A DNA stretch of 64,000 nt from Ignelater luminosus (Eukaryota; Arthropoda; Insecta; Coleoptera; Elateridae). The stretch's first letter is position 1. Each line of letters begins with the position of its first letter. The stretch is from NCBI GenBank assembly GCA_011009095.1, contig VTPC01005888.1, positions 12,948 to 76,947 of the forward strand, read 5' to 3'. This document shows, piece by piece, positions 1 through 12,890 of this stretch. A program made the translations under genes and the position numbers. A model generated the notes under the pieces. The model did no database searches, was not told where the DNA came from, and saw only the letters and a program-made list of their open reading frames with translations.

Positions 1-102
1 GAAGAACTATTTTCTCAAAGGTCCCAGTGCTTCCATAGGTACCTAGACAGCACAGGTCCATTTTAGATCCATATTGGGTCCATAGTCATTATTGGCTTCC
101 CA

Positions 103-290
103 CTGGACGTCCACCTATGGACTAATTTCGGCCAGATTAAATGCGATACGTCCACTGGACGTTCAAACCAAGGTGCCATATGCTATATGTCCAGTGGACG
201 TCCATCTATACACTAATTTCAGGGTGTCATATGCTATATGTGCGGTAAAAATCCATCTATGGACCAATTTCGAGATAGAGTGGACCATTG
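103..290. repeat. Degenerate tandem repeat, ~51-bp unit
   Basis: Recurring blocks of the form GGACGTCC-ATCTAT-ACTAATTTC-CATATGCTATATGTCC begin near 105, 157, 196 and 247, so unit lengths are about 52, 39 and 51 bp. The third unit start is shortened by about 12 bp. An open frame runs through the repeat and gives repeated VDVHLYTNF / VKIHLWTNF peptides, which is a by-product of a repeat whose period is a multiple of three. No function is assigned. Confidence 0.6.
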
Positions 291-3200
291 GACTTGAATC
301 TATAAACTAATATTTGGGGTTGTATGCCAATGTCGATTAGCAAAAAATTGTTGTATGACACGAACGACACTGTTTGCGTGCATTATTCTGAAATTTGATG
401 GTCTGTCTATTGCATCTTTTCTACTCAGCTAATCATCTTGGACAATACAATTTTGTGACATAATACATTAAAAAGTAATTTTCCAAAACTCACATCAAGA
501 TCAAATTGTCTTTTTGCCATAAGATACAGAAAGTGAGCAAAACTGCCAAAGCAGAAAGGTATAATAACCTAGTAATATGGAAAAATGTAGCTGTTCTTGG
601 ATAGTTATAACCTGGTTATTTCTTAGTTTGACAGTTGACTTTCAAAGTCTAACCAACAAAGAGACACGTGGGCACAGTAATTTAAGAAATTTAATTTAAA
701 CACTAATTAATCAGGAATGTGTAAAAAAAACTAGAGTTAACTCCTAAATTACAAAAAAAGTGAATTAAGGGAACAAATTTCAACAAAAGTAAACTGAAGT
801 GACTTTTTTTCCTGAAGTGAATTGACGTGAAAAAAGTAAACGTGTGGAAGTCTTGCTATTGGCTTTTTAAAAGATATTAGCCTATATTTAGGGAACAAGA
901 TGTTAATATCGTATTAAGATGGGATTTGTTTGTTGGTAGTTGCAACGGAAGAGAAATTTTACATTTCTCAAAGAGGTTGTCGTATCGAAATGAGACTTTG
1001 GTTGTTGGTAGTAATACGGAAATGGCGTTCGAGCGGTTCCGGTATCATCGATGGTCTACTGTCTTTTTGAAGGAAGCAAGACAAGGCCCGACCATGCTCG
1101 AGTACACCTGATGTTAATAAGGTTAAGGGAGGGTGACTACGCGTTACCATAGGTGGTTCGATGGGGGGTGAAGCTCCACTGCAGACCATTTACTTATAGC
1201 TACCAAAAATTCAAGTCCCATTTTCATATGATGATGCTATTGCCAGTATCATTTGGAAACCACTCCCCTGCTCAAGAACCAGAACTCCATGTCAATGCGA
1301 CAAGCAGTTCCTTAGATACATGTAGCATATCCATTCTGCTCCCTTAACAAATCCATTTCGTAATCCAGTTGCTCTTGTATCATTCTTAAAAGAGTTCTAT
1401 TTTAAAGTAATCCGTAAGCAACAAAAACTTGAGGAATACTGTTATCAATTATTTATTTAGTAAACAGACAGAACAACTTTTGCAAACTTACGACAGTTCT
1501 AATTTTATTTTTTCTTTTCTACTGTTACTTCGAAACTCTCTTTTTCTAACACTAGTTTCTGTCATCACGATTCTAAGTTTTATGAGTTTCGTGATATAAA
1601 GTAGTCAAACAATTTCATTGATAACAGGGAGATCAAGGCCATGTATTCTGAACCCAAGATCTGTCAAGCGCTGCAGCTAGGAGAATCTAGAAATTTGGTG
1701 CTTTCCAAAGCACTTCATTGTTATGGACATCATTGTGAATACCTACGTTGACTAAGTGCATTTAGAATTAGCTATGAGAGGAAAAAGGAGACTTTTTCCG
1801 TCAATCAAATCAAGTAGAATTAAGTTTCCTCTTGTTCCATCATTAGATGTCTTCGCTAGGAAATTGTATGTTTGACAGTAATTTAAAAAAGTGGTCAAAG
1901 CGATTCTGGTCTCTGTGATAAAGTTCAGCAACCTTTTCTGAACAAGTAGAAAGAGCTCCTAGCAGTTTCGACACCTACCATACCATACCATAATAATAAG
2001 GCAATTTTGGAATGGCAAATAAATGTCTCTATCTTACCCCATAGAGGGCGATACGTAAGTTAAGCAAGTTATAATTCCATATAATGCATTAAAATTAACA
2101 AATGGATGGGGTTATCAAGAAACAAAAGATGTCGAAACGAAGTTACGTAATTGCAGAGTATTCTTAATTTTTAAGTTTCTAAAATAATGAATAAATTCCT
2201 AATTTTAAAAATCTTAGACAATTATCCAAATGATGTTCGGTCAAAACAAATTTTTTTGGTTTAATTTAAGTTAGGTGATATTGTTTTAGGCTTTTAGTTT
2301 GGAAAACGTGAACGTAAGGTTCATACTGTTCATCCTTACCATGTTCAGACTACCACAAAATATCAAACCTTGGTAGCTTACCTGCAACAAAAAAATATAA
2401 AATTAGATTGATACACTAATAAATCAATTTCATTTTACATAGAAACAAAACATTTATTAAAAAGTTTCTTTTTCCAAAACTTAATAAAATTCCAAAGACA
2501 AAATTGATAATTAGAGTGAATAATGTAAATTCTTAAGTGATGTTCTTTTTTTTGGAGAAAATTCATACCACGACTCTTCTGCTAAGTACATAAGTAAAAC
2601 CGTAAATTCTGCCCCTCTTTCCGAAGATAGCCAAAAATTGATGGATATTGGTAACGGCAAACAAAAGGTTATTAACTTGCTCAACAAAGTTTGCTGTTAT
2701 ACTTACTATACAGTACTCTGTTGCAAACATATTAGATTCAGATAAATCAGGCTTGTTAAAAAAAAAATTGATTTGCCCCTTCATTGTTTTTGATCCTTCT
2801 GTACTTGTTCTCATCTAATTTTAAAAGCTATCACATGATAACATATCCAAAAATATGCAAACGGAAGCAATTGAATATTGTACAGGAAAAATGATTATTC
2901 AACAGAACCTATGCACAAAAGTATACAGTGAAGCCTTAATTAAGCTGTGATGTTATTGGAATTGAATAAAATTATTCTGTGTATCTACACACGATTGTTA
3001 CAGTAGATTTCGTTACCGAAAGGTTGGTCTGTCAAAGTAACAAAGGTTGTAAATGCGGCGTGTAACAGATATTCTAGACAGAATAGTCAATAAAAGGGAA
3101 CGCAAAGAGTAACCGAGAATTTATAAAAGAAAGCGCCAAACGTGACTATAATCAGTATAAAGTTATAAAGCATAGCGTAAAAATATTCTTTAATATTTAC

Positions 3201-6200
3201 GTATCAATATCAACAATTTTTCCATAACAATATCTCTTCTACGAGTATCGACCTTACTGCATGAAAATGAAAGTTATTCAATTTCTTTGTAAATCATCTT
3301 TTCTGGGTACAAGATTTAAAGAGGGCGCTTAGAATAGCTTTGGAAGAGCGAAAAACGATTCCACGGATTTATTTATTTTAAACAAAATATAAGTTCCTTC
3401 AAACTTTTTTTACAGATTGTTTCATATCGTGGAAATATAGAAATATATCATTGTATTGAAATGTCAGAATTTATTGTCGATAAGATTTGGATATTTCTCA
3501 TTCTAATAGTTTCTGAATGTTTTACTTCTAAAGCTAAACATACGAGATTGCGATTTTACAAACGGATTGAAAAATAAAGTTCCAAAAATAGCATCATTCT
3601 TTGAGTTACGGCAAATATTCCGCATACTGCAACAAACCTTGAAAATCTTTCAGTGCTTTTTCTAGAAATAATAAAAGCTGTATTCGGCTGTGTTATCCGT
3701 TTCAAGTTTTGCGGTCTCATTCTTATATTGAATTCTCAGCAGCTATTTTTCACAAATTGTTAAAAAAAGCACAACGCTAGCGATTTTTTAGAATATCGTG
3801 TTTTACAAGGATTTTATACATTATTACAGTACATACATCAAATTTGGGCATTTCAATAAATAGTTAAGTTTAAATAGCAAGCTGTTTAATTTGGGCTCCG
3901 ACTACCAAGGTGACCATATAGCCCTGTAGATTCCATCTCAGAAGTGAAAATTTTCTTTCCCTGCTTTGTTTTTCTCCTCTGTATTTCGAGATGTAAAAAA
4001 ATTCTCAGTAGTTACTTCTATAGTATACTGCATTAAGTTGGTTCTTTTAAATCAGCATTTCACAACTTTCGAATTTGCATTGCACAGTCTAACAGATAAC
4101 TGGAAAGGAAAACAAAAGATTTCTCAGAAATTACAAAAAAAAACTGCATGTCTTCATTCTCATTTTTTCCCTTAAAGATAATGTGAAAGATATTCCATGT
4201 CAAAATTGTAGAATTAAAGTAACTGAAGGTCTCTTCCTTCCTCCATTTGATCATTTGATGCAACTATTAAATGGGATATTGACGAATCAAAAAAATTCGA
4301 TTAAGTCTAAAATGATTCCAGGTTACAAACTTCCAATTCCCGTAGCTTCACAGTACGGTGATGAGATACATTAGATTGCAATTTTACATATTATCTTTCT
4401 GTATAAACTCAAAGCCTTGAGATGATTCTATCGAAATAATGCTCATTCAGGATAGCTCTAAGCAGGTTGTCAAAGATCTTACTCAGCATCTAAATTGTTA
4501 TGTTAGCGTTGTTAAAGCTTGCGGTGAGAGGGCAGAGATAGTTTTTTAACCTTAATGTTAGTTCAAGTTAAAATCTATAAAGTTGCAGCAAGTAGCAGAA
4601 TCGTTCTCTCCTGATACCTAGCATACACTTAGAAAATCTCTGTTGAATTAAGCGGTTAAGCGCCTCCAAAGATAAATTATAAAAAAATTTGAATCAAGTG
4701 TGAACAAGAAAGAATAAAACAGATGAACAAAAAGGTTCTGAGGTTACAAATGGGCAAAAATGTCAAAAAAGGGAAAACATACCCTATGATAATCCAAGAT
4801 GAACAAATAAGCTGTTACGTTCCTTTCATCAACAGAACTGCAATATGAATAGTAAGCCCAAAGTGAATTTTATAAAAGCAAAAGGAGAAAAATTTATGAA
4901 AAATAGGTTTTCAAAGGTAACGACAAAAATTCAAAATCACTACATGAAAATAATGAGATTTAGTCAAGAGGTGTTTCAAAAAAGCTACCCAAAATTTACG
5001 TATGACTTCTTGTTGAAAAATTGTTAAAAAATTGATTTCACATTTAAGTTGCGTTGTTAAGATCTTTCTTGTAATTCTTGACGAGTTAAACTATAACAAT
5101 CACTCGAATAGATGTCATCCAACTCATGCAAATGTCCTTGAATATTGGCAGCAGTAGCTTTTGTCTTCTTCAAAGTAGACATCCACAATGTAAAGCAAGT
5201 AAATTTAAAACATGGACATATTGAGTTAAATTGGTTTTTCCCGTACCTGCCACAGTAATAATGTATTGCGAGAGTTTGAAAATAGAAACAGAAGAAAGGA
5301 TTTTACTCTCTTATGAGCAACTATACTCCCACATCCACCATTGGACATGGTAACTCCCAATGATTTCTCAGATACTAAGTCTTACAGTGCGCCATCTCAT
5401 AAGTCCATCTGCATGCTGCAGCAATGAGTCAACTGTAAAATGCCATTGAAGTTGCGGTTTAACACAGCAGGATATAAGCAGACGTATCCAATTAACGTTA
5501 TCCTAATCCTTTTTGACCATAGATGAGATAATAGATTTCTTGGCTTCGAGAGCGGAACACGTTCGGCCCATCTGAAACTGCAGCGTGAGGGACAGGTTTT
5601 TTGTAGCCAATCAGCTTCATCTTCAAGAAGAACTTAGTTGTCAAAAACGTCAATTTGGCAAATTTTCAGTACTGAACATCTCTTGCTTTGCGTATTTTTC
5701 CATGCACCTATCGCTCATGTCCGATACTTTACTAGTATGGCCAAATGATCTGGCGACATAAAACTCGTTGAGTTTATGCTTCCCTGGGCGTCGTAGTGAC
5801 TCAATTTGCAATACAAAAATAATTTGATGGTTTTATTTAAATTTGAGATCTGGATAACCATCTTGTTACAACACTCCTGTGGGTCGACACTATCGAGGGC
5901 CTAAAACAAATATTTCTTGGAAACCCTATTAACCACAGTGAAATTCCTAACATCAATTTAGTTCTATTCAACAAATTCTATTATTTTCTCTGTGTTAACC
6001 TTGAGGACCCAATTAGACGCTTATTTTAGCAACAGCTCGGAAGTTCATTATAAAAATCTGGGGGCCTGTAAGCTCTGAGAGCTTCATAAGAACTCAAGAG
6101 TTCTGCAAAAATAAGCATACCCCTGAGGATTAGCTTATCAAATTTCACTTCTTTGAATGTAGAACAGAATTAGTTGCTACAATCAGATAACCACTAACAA

Positions 6201-6459
6201 CTTATGAAATTTCAAGTAAAAAATAAATTATCAATTTCGTACAGGTTCTTTTGACTAACTCAGATGAAAGCAAGGGCAACAACTGATTGATCTATCTCCT
6301 GCCAAGAGTTATGTAAGATATTTTTAGCTCTGTCAGCTTGTATAGAGTAGTAAAGAAATTTTTCTTATTATCCTACGCCTACTACTGTAGCGAGCCAAAA
6401 TTCTAGTTTATGATGAACTGAAAACCTGAGCACGAAATGCAAACGGATAGACTTAAGCC
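291..6459. other. No recognisable gene
   Basis: AT-rich DNA with only short chance ORFs. A patch at about 926-1190 is richer in G+C than its surroundings and is open on both strands (61 aa plus, 73 aa minus), but neither peptide resembles a family I know and no splice structure is evident. The rest shows no transposase motif, no inverted repeat I could pair and no RNA gene. Confidence 0.4.
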
Positions 6460-6640
6460 CAGTGAAGGGTATTATCTAGATACAAAGTATCTAGATACGA
6501 TGACTACATCTTGTATCTGAATCTAGATATAGTTATAAAAATGTGTCTTGTATCTGTAACTAGATACCTTACAGCTGTATCTTTAATGGCAGATGTATTT
6601 TTACTTAGATAACTAGAAAAGTTGAACACTTTAATTTTTA
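6460..6640. mobile_element. hAT-like MITE, partial copy 1
   Basis: Starts CAGTGAAGGGTATTATCTAG and continues with several short palindromes built on TATCTAGATAC and repeated CTTGTATCTG. The first ~75 bp match the copy at 8398-8542 (same order: GGGTATTATCTAGAT, TATCTAGATAC, TACATCTTGTATCTG, ACTAGATAC). The right terminus is not recognisable, so this is a truncated or decayed copy. The CAGTGxxGGG terminus is typical of hAT elements. Confidence 0.5.
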
Positions 6641-6929
6641 AACCTGCTTTTGTCATCCCATCAACAATGCCAGAAATTACAGAGCTGCGGATTCCAATAC
6701 TGACCATTTTCTGGTTATTATGGATATCAAACAACTACCCGAAATTACAAATAAAAACAAGTATGGTAAGAGGAAAAAATATAACATAAGAAGATTTAAA
6801 AAGAGCAATGTACAGCAGGAATTCGAAAAAAAATATCTTCCGAGTTGGAGCAAATATGAGCAAAAATGGAAGGAAAATTAAATATTTGGGTAGCGTATCT
6901 GGAAACTTTTAGAAGGAAATGATACCCAA

Positions 6930-8262
6930 GATCCGACAGAAAACACAAGAGATAACGACAGCTATGATGTAACAGACGAACACGTGGTAGTACAAGAACC
7001 TACAGAAAAAAGAGTGAAGCAAATAATAAGATTTATGAAGAATAACAAAAGTGACGGGGAAAACGAAATTGTAACTAAATTACTCAAGTACAGTGGTGAC
7101 GAACTACAAATCTAATTTTAAGGATTTGGAATAAAGAAAATATTCCTGTAGATTGGAAAACAGCTGCCGTATGTCCCATACACAAAATGGGAGATAAGAG
7201 TATATGTTACAATTATCGAGGGATAGCCTTACTAGATGTGTGCTACAAAGTACTAGCTTTAATAATCATGGATCGACTGAGTGTGTAAGGAAATAAAGCA
7301 ATACTGAATTTGGTAAGAATAACGCTATAAGCAGCTGATAGGATAAAATATCAAGTCAAAAGAGGATTAAAGCAAAAGGACCCCATTTCCATGTTATTGT
7401 TCAATTTAATATTAGAAGTGATTATAAGGGAAAGTAGGATAAAGACAAACAATATTCTCTACTACAGCCGACATCAAATAACGGACTACACAGATGATGT
7501 AGTTCTATTGACGGCTAAAACGAATTTTTTAAAAACTAGACATTGCATCAAAATATTATGGATTAGTCATAAATGAAGAAAAGACTAAGTACATGGAAGC
7601 AAGAAAAGGAGCTAAAGGAGCAGGAAATAAACTAAAGTTGGAAATGGAAAATAAGGAATATCAGCTTAAAAAAGTAAGCCAGTTCGAATACCTCGATATC
7701 AGCCTACCTCAAGATGGTGATGAGAAACCGGAAATACATAAAAGACTGACAAAAGGAAGTAAAGCTACGGGACTCCTAGCCACAATGTTAAAATCGAAAA
7801 TGGGAGTATATAAATCAGTGATAAGGTCATCGGTGCTTTATGGAAGTGAAATCTGGATAATGAAAAAAAACATGAAAAAAAAAAGTTGGAAACGTGGAAA
7901 AGGAAACTGCTGAGGGGGATACCAGGACGAACTAAGAATGAAAATGGATAATGCAGAAAGCTATACAAACCCGAAGTGGCGAAAAGATACAAACACCCAA
8001 GTATCACAGATGTAATTAGAGCTCAAAGAGTAAGATGGTTGGGACGTGTACATAGAATGTCAGAAACTAGACAAGCAAAAAGAGTTATTGGGAAGAGCAA
8101 GCGGGAAGAAGAAAAGAGGGCGTTCAAAAGCCCGATGGCAAGATGCAATTAAAGAAGATTGAACGCGACTCGGTGTAGAAAACTGGCAACCGGTAGCTGA
8201 GGACACATCCAAATGGAAGAAGCTGGTTAAGGCTTGCAGTGCTTATTTATTATTATTATTTG
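6930..8262 (+). pseudogene. Decayed non-LTR retrotransposon (LINE) ORF2 remnant
   Basis: Shifting forward frames carry an RT from end to end. About 6990-7110 gives PTEKRVKQIIRFMKNNKSDG, the fingers motif that usually reads LKNNKAPGLDGI. About 7130-7290 gives WKTAAVCPIHKMGDKSICYN then YRGIALLDVCYKVL. About 7470-7510 gives YTDDVVLL, the catalytic YxDD box with T for A. About 7690-7900 gives QFEYLDISL and RSSVLYGSEIW. About 8100-8240 gives GKKKRGRSKARWQDAIKED, LGVENW and WKKLVKA, the usual C-terminus. Many stops and frameshifts break it. The 3' end runs into a TTA microsatellite (8240-8262), a common LINE tail. Endonuclease and 5' part are not visible. Clade not resolved (RTE- or R1/I-like C-terminus). 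Confidence 0.85.
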
Positions 8263-8397
8263 TCATTCCTTTCCAGGTAAAGATAATGATGGCAATAATT
8301 TTGCAAATTCTCTTCATAAAGGGATCTTGACAAAAATTAATCTTTAACTTAGTTTGTTCTTTAGGAATGCCTAGTTTCTTTGAAGTAAGCTATATTG

Positions 8398-8542
8398 AGT
8401 GATGGGTATTATCTAGATGCAAATAATCTAGATACTGTATTAGACACGATAATTACATCTTGTATCTGTTACTAGATACAATAAACATTTGTTTATCTAT
8501 ATCCGTATTTAAATAAAATATTATTGTATCTTACCCATCACT
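8398..8542. mobile_element. hAT-like MITE, copy 2 (~145 bp)
   Basis: Left end AGTGATGGGTATTATC and right end reading inward AGTGATGGGTAAGATAC form imperfect terminal inverted repeats; the next base on the right would give the hAT-like CAGTGATGGG. The interior shares the TATCTAGATAC / CTTGTATCTG blocks with 6460-6640. No clear target duplication. Non-coding. Confidence 0.6.
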
Positions 8543-11500
8543 GCTTGAGCCACGTTCTATTGGAATATTGAGAGGTCATGAGGAGATTAATCAATGACCT
8601 TGGAAGGATCACATTCAATAGGCTACGAAAGTCGGTTCGAACGAACAAGGAAACAGTCCCATCTTACAATAAGACAGAACTTATTGTAAAATGTAATATT
8701 GAAAAAGTATCTAATATCGTCATCACCTCTCCTTTTAGGTGTGCAGCAGGCAAGGTGGAAGCCAGTCAAGCCTTTCCCGTGTGTCCTAACTGTGAAGACC
8801 CGCCATTGGGATCCCGTTTGTTACAAAGCCATATCGAGTCTTTTACTTTCTGAGAATTCTAGGAAGTCATGAAATATTCTGAAGAATCAAAAACAGTAAT
8901 TTGATAAAAAAAATAGAATTCTTTGTCAAGTTGTTAAATCAAGGATAAATCTTCAAAAAAGTTTGATTCCAATAATTGCATACTCTCCTCATTCTTAAAG
9001 TTAGTCCTTGCAATTTCTTCTTGAATACCATTATAGAAAATAAGAAATGCTACTGGGAACATCCGATTTTTCTATAAATGACTGTTTTCTAAGATAACCT
9101 AGAATGACTCCTTCTAAGAAATTCCTCAAACAAAAATTCATAAATAGAATAAATTCTTCTGGGTGACTCCACTTGTTTACAGACTAACCTATCCCGCAGT
9201 AGACACTTGGATGAGTGAGTTAATATTTATTTTGACAAGAAAACGCTAAAATAAGTAAGATGATGATTTGTATTCTAAGAAAAGCTGAAAGATTGGTGGC
9301 TTTTCTAGAAGATGCATATCAAAAACGCATTTTTTGATAATACACAAACTTCTTGTCTGTTATAGTGTGTCGGTCATGATCATGGTTAACCATTGACCAC
9401 CTTCTCTGATAAATTAATCACACGATAAAGAAGCTTCCTGTTTTTATTTATTTATAAATGTTGTAGAAATTTTATAGCAATATTGCGCTAATAAAGGCAA
9501 ACATTTAAATCGATTTGATGTGTTATTCGATCGATGTTACTAAATCTAAATCGAAAAGGAGATCATTTCAAATGTAATATAGAGACTTTAGAACTTGGAT
9601 ATAAATAATTCATCTTACTCTTTTTAATTAGACACTATTAATCATATTTGTTTGTTAGATTTTCTTTAGTAACTGTGACATCCAAAGATCCAGAGCAAGA
9701 GAACTTCTTTTAAGACTGTATTAAACAACTTTTGATTAATGAAGTTCGCTATCATTATCTTCTTAGTTATTTCAACATAATGTACAACTTAAGAAAAGCT
9801 GTTAGTTATGACATCAATATCGATCGAAAGTTGAAGACTTTTTACTGAAAATTCGATTGTGACGTCAACAATATATTAGCAGGTTTGACTAGCTTACAAT
9901 ATTTGTTCTTCTAATTCAAGCGCTTGACAAGATTTTAGTAAAGCCTTGCTAAATACAATAATCAGGTATCGGCAAGTACAAACTAGAATGAAATTGTTTT
10001 TCACTATGGATTATTCCATGTTTTATCTTGTGTAATACTAATAGTACTAAATGTAAAATATTTACAATCTACAATCCAGTATAAACAAGGAGATTATCTA
10101 TACTTATTGCAAATATATTGTAAAAAGAATCTAACGGAAAAACCTATAATATCCTGTTAAGATAAATTAAACGAAAAAATACAAGCGTGTGTGTGTTATC
10201 TCAGACAGATAAAGTTATTATAACTATTTACAGAAATAATATTGCCATTCCAAACCTAAAAGCTGTTACACAACGAGTTACCATTTGTTATTCGTTTAAA
10301 GAACAGAAGAAAACAATTCATTTAAAAGTGAGATAAAGAGGGGATGTTTTAATAAAGAAAACCTAACTAACAGTGGCGCACATTTTATTTCTATTTTTTA
10401 TTTTCGGCTTGAATTCATCCACTCACCAACAAGAAGGCAATTCAGAATTCAGCAAGCTCTTCATTTCTCACGCCCTCCCATCTTATTCTGCGTATCTTAT
10501 GTTACATAATTTATCTTATTCCCTTTCTCCTTCCGGAGTAAAACTTTACAATCTTTGTTGCAGCAATCTTTTTGACTATACTACATTAGAAGTAATCCTT
10601 TCTAGCCGTCACGAAAGGGTGGAGATAACTCCATATTTTACACGAATTCGTCAACATTCACTTCACATTCTCTCATTGCCTAGGAATTTATTTAATACTA
10701 CGTATTCCTTTATCCCACACGTATGTCTCTCACGTATCCCAATAGAATTCTCGTTAACATTTCTGTTTGCCTTGCAATATTTGAGGTTATGCAGAGTCAT
10801 AAATTAAATACGATGTTCTCAACTGCATACAAAATTTGCGGTTTTCAATTTTTCTGTAAAAGAAAAAGGAAGCAAAAGGATGAAATTTAAATTCTCGTAA
10901 AAATTCTATTTGCGTTTACACGAATGGGGTTTGCAATGTTTTCGTTCTGCTGGAGATTTTATCTTTTTAAAGATTCTGGTTTAACGTGCTTGCGATTCCT
11001 TTCAAATTGTGGTTGGAGTAAACAATGTTAGATTTCAAGTAAATTCGATAGATCTGCATTGTTTGTTCTTCTGCAAACGCATGTTTGCATTTGAATAAAA
11101 CTCTTATAACTCATCAGTACATCGTATTACTACTTAAAATTCTTACAACAGTAAATTCTAATAAAATGACTTAACAAACTAATGAGTTAAATGTTTTACA
11201 TAAGTGAGCTAATCAATTAAGAAAAGAGACAGTATAAGCGTCTAGTTGGTTTAGAAACAGTTGGAGACAATTTGTCTGTACGAATTATCTCAGACGATTT
11301 TTTTCCCTATTATTTACTTTATTGCTATCAACTGATTTATCGATCTTTTTGGTCAAATATGTTTTTCTTTTTACAATTAAGTAGCCGATAATAATTTTTA
11401 AATTGTACATATCAGAGATGTGTTATCTGATATGAAACTTTAAACAAGATAAATAAGTTTTGAAATTAGAAAAAGAGGAAACAACTGAACATTTCAGTAC

Positions 11501-12499
11501 GTTGTTGGTACAGTCGACTAGAACAGATCATTTACGCAGAACTTCAAACATAGGGGGGCTAAAACCCAAAAGACACATTTATATCTATTCATACGTCTAA
11601 CAACCAACCGCTAAGAACTTATTTCAAACTTACCATCTTCTAGCCTCCCTTCGTTGTTTTATTACAGTCAAGTCTGTGGAGAATGCAGAATTAATTTCGA
11701 AGGTGGTCACTATTTGATAAAAGCGTATGCGTAAAGCGGATACAGAGAAATAGCTTGAAATTTTATTAATTTCCTCCCCCGTTCTGCTCCACATTTCGGT
11801 GGTTTATGCGTGCGTAGCAGAAAGTGGCTAAATCCCACTGGCAAATACTACTACTATATTCATCAGAATGTTTTCCCGACTTACAGTATTAATGTAAAAT
11901 AGCGCATTAAATATGGTGATACAATTGGACATCGACAATGATTTTGTAGTTAGAATTAAAAAAATCCAAAATGAGAAAATTAAAAGAAGCAATTGAATAA
12001 GGGGCTGAGATACCAAAAGAGTGTTGGATATAAATATTTTGTATTTTGAGAAAGTGATAGAAAGGAACGATAGTGAACGAGAAAAAACCGAGCAGACTTG
12101 AGACAAAAGAAGTATATAAAAGAGATAAAAACTGTTAACGATTTTCATGAATATGTCCAAAACGCAAGCAAAAAAGTTCAAGAATTCCGACTTGCTCTTT
12201 TTGGGAAAGATGTAAATCTTGTAATTTCTGCATTTAATAATGGAAAAATAACACTGGTCAACAGTGACTTTGTTGTCCTTGATATAAGAGTGGTTCTAGG
12301 ATGATTTTTATGTTAACAATTATAAAACCACGATTGGTTTTGTGAAATTGGCTAGTTTTTTAAATAATCGATATTTTTTTGTGCATCCACTTTGCTGACC
12401 AAGTAAGAAGTTGACCATTTTTAAATCAATACAAATCGACCATTGATGTTCGTAGTAATTAATTTTTTGCAAAACCAATCTAATATTTTTTATTCTTCT
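8543..12499. other. No recognisable gene; possible LINE scrap at 10.37-10.80 kb
   Basis: The longest open frame is 144 codons on the plus strand (10373-10807). Its C-terminal third (HSLHILSLPRN then YSFIPHVCLSRIP) faintly recalls the end of non-LTR RT proteins (SFIPRxxxLWNSLP), but the tryptophan and LP are missing and the call is weak. A 117-aa minus frame at 11828-12181 is hydrophobic low-complexity sequence and is not claimed. Nothing else seen. Confidence 0.3.
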
Positions 12500-12890
12500 T
12501 TTAGTTCGGTTGAATGAGCAATTGGAATGGACGCATATCAGTTTTCATTGTGCAATAAAACATTTTAAACTTCTTTTGAAATTATCAATAAACAGTTGCC
12601 AATCGGTAGGTTTACAAGCATTTAAACCCATGTCTAGAAGTAGCTTCGCGATGTTACAATAGACAAGCTCTATATCGTCACTAAAATATGGTAAAATCTC
12701 TTTTTCTCTTGTTCTGTATGATGTAATCGTTACTTCTGGTCGCAATAAATTCTTTTCCTTTAGTCTGGACGTTAATAGTTCTGATGCCTGTTTTCATAAA
12801 TTCAAATCTCGTATCAAATCGCTAAGTTCATTTTGAGAAAACAACTGTGGAGCTGACGTTTCTCCTGCATATTCACTTCCACTTGTACCT
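12500..12890 (-). pseudogene. Fragment of a high-copy arthropod repeat-family protein
   Basis: Read on the minus strand from 12890 down, the translation runs SQRSIQSVGTSGSEYAG, PQLFSQNELSDLIRDLNL, a stop, KQASELLTSRLKEKNLL, then YRTREKEILPYFSDD, LVYCNIAKLLLDMG, DWQLFIDNFKRSLKCFIAQ, and after another stop a peptide aligning to the usual IPIGHS segment. From memory these blocks match, in order, a protein that recurs in many copies in ant, aphid and beetle genomes (typical blocks LNDLVRDLNLSK, LLGSRLxEKNLL, LVYCNDI, DWRLFIDSSKRSLKxVLLHN). It is regarded as transposon-associated; its function is not established. At least two in-frame stops and no downstream part here, so this is a dead fragment. 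Confidence 0.65.

Noticed and set aside
103-290. Regular repeats considered as a CRISPR array
   Set aside because: Eukaryotic context, adjoining units with no unique spacers and unequal lengths; an ordinary tandem repeat.
926-1189. G+C-richer patch with overlapping frames on both strands, considered as rRNA or a gene fragment
   Set aside because: No match to rRNA cores or protein families that I can recall; left unassigned.
6504-6734. 76-codon minus frame next to the hAT-like MITE, considered as a transposase scrap
   Set aside because: No hAT dimerisation or catalytic motif could be matched, and it overlaps the non-coding MITE.
10373-10807. 144-codon plus frame, longest non-transposon ORF in the left third
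   Set aside because: Low-complexity Leu/Ser/Phe text, no convincing motif; the faint LINE C-terminus resemblance lacks the key residues.
11828-12181. 117-codon minus frame rich in hydrophobic residues, possible membrane protein
   Set aside because: Composition is what AT-rich antisense DNA gives; no family pattern, no exon context.
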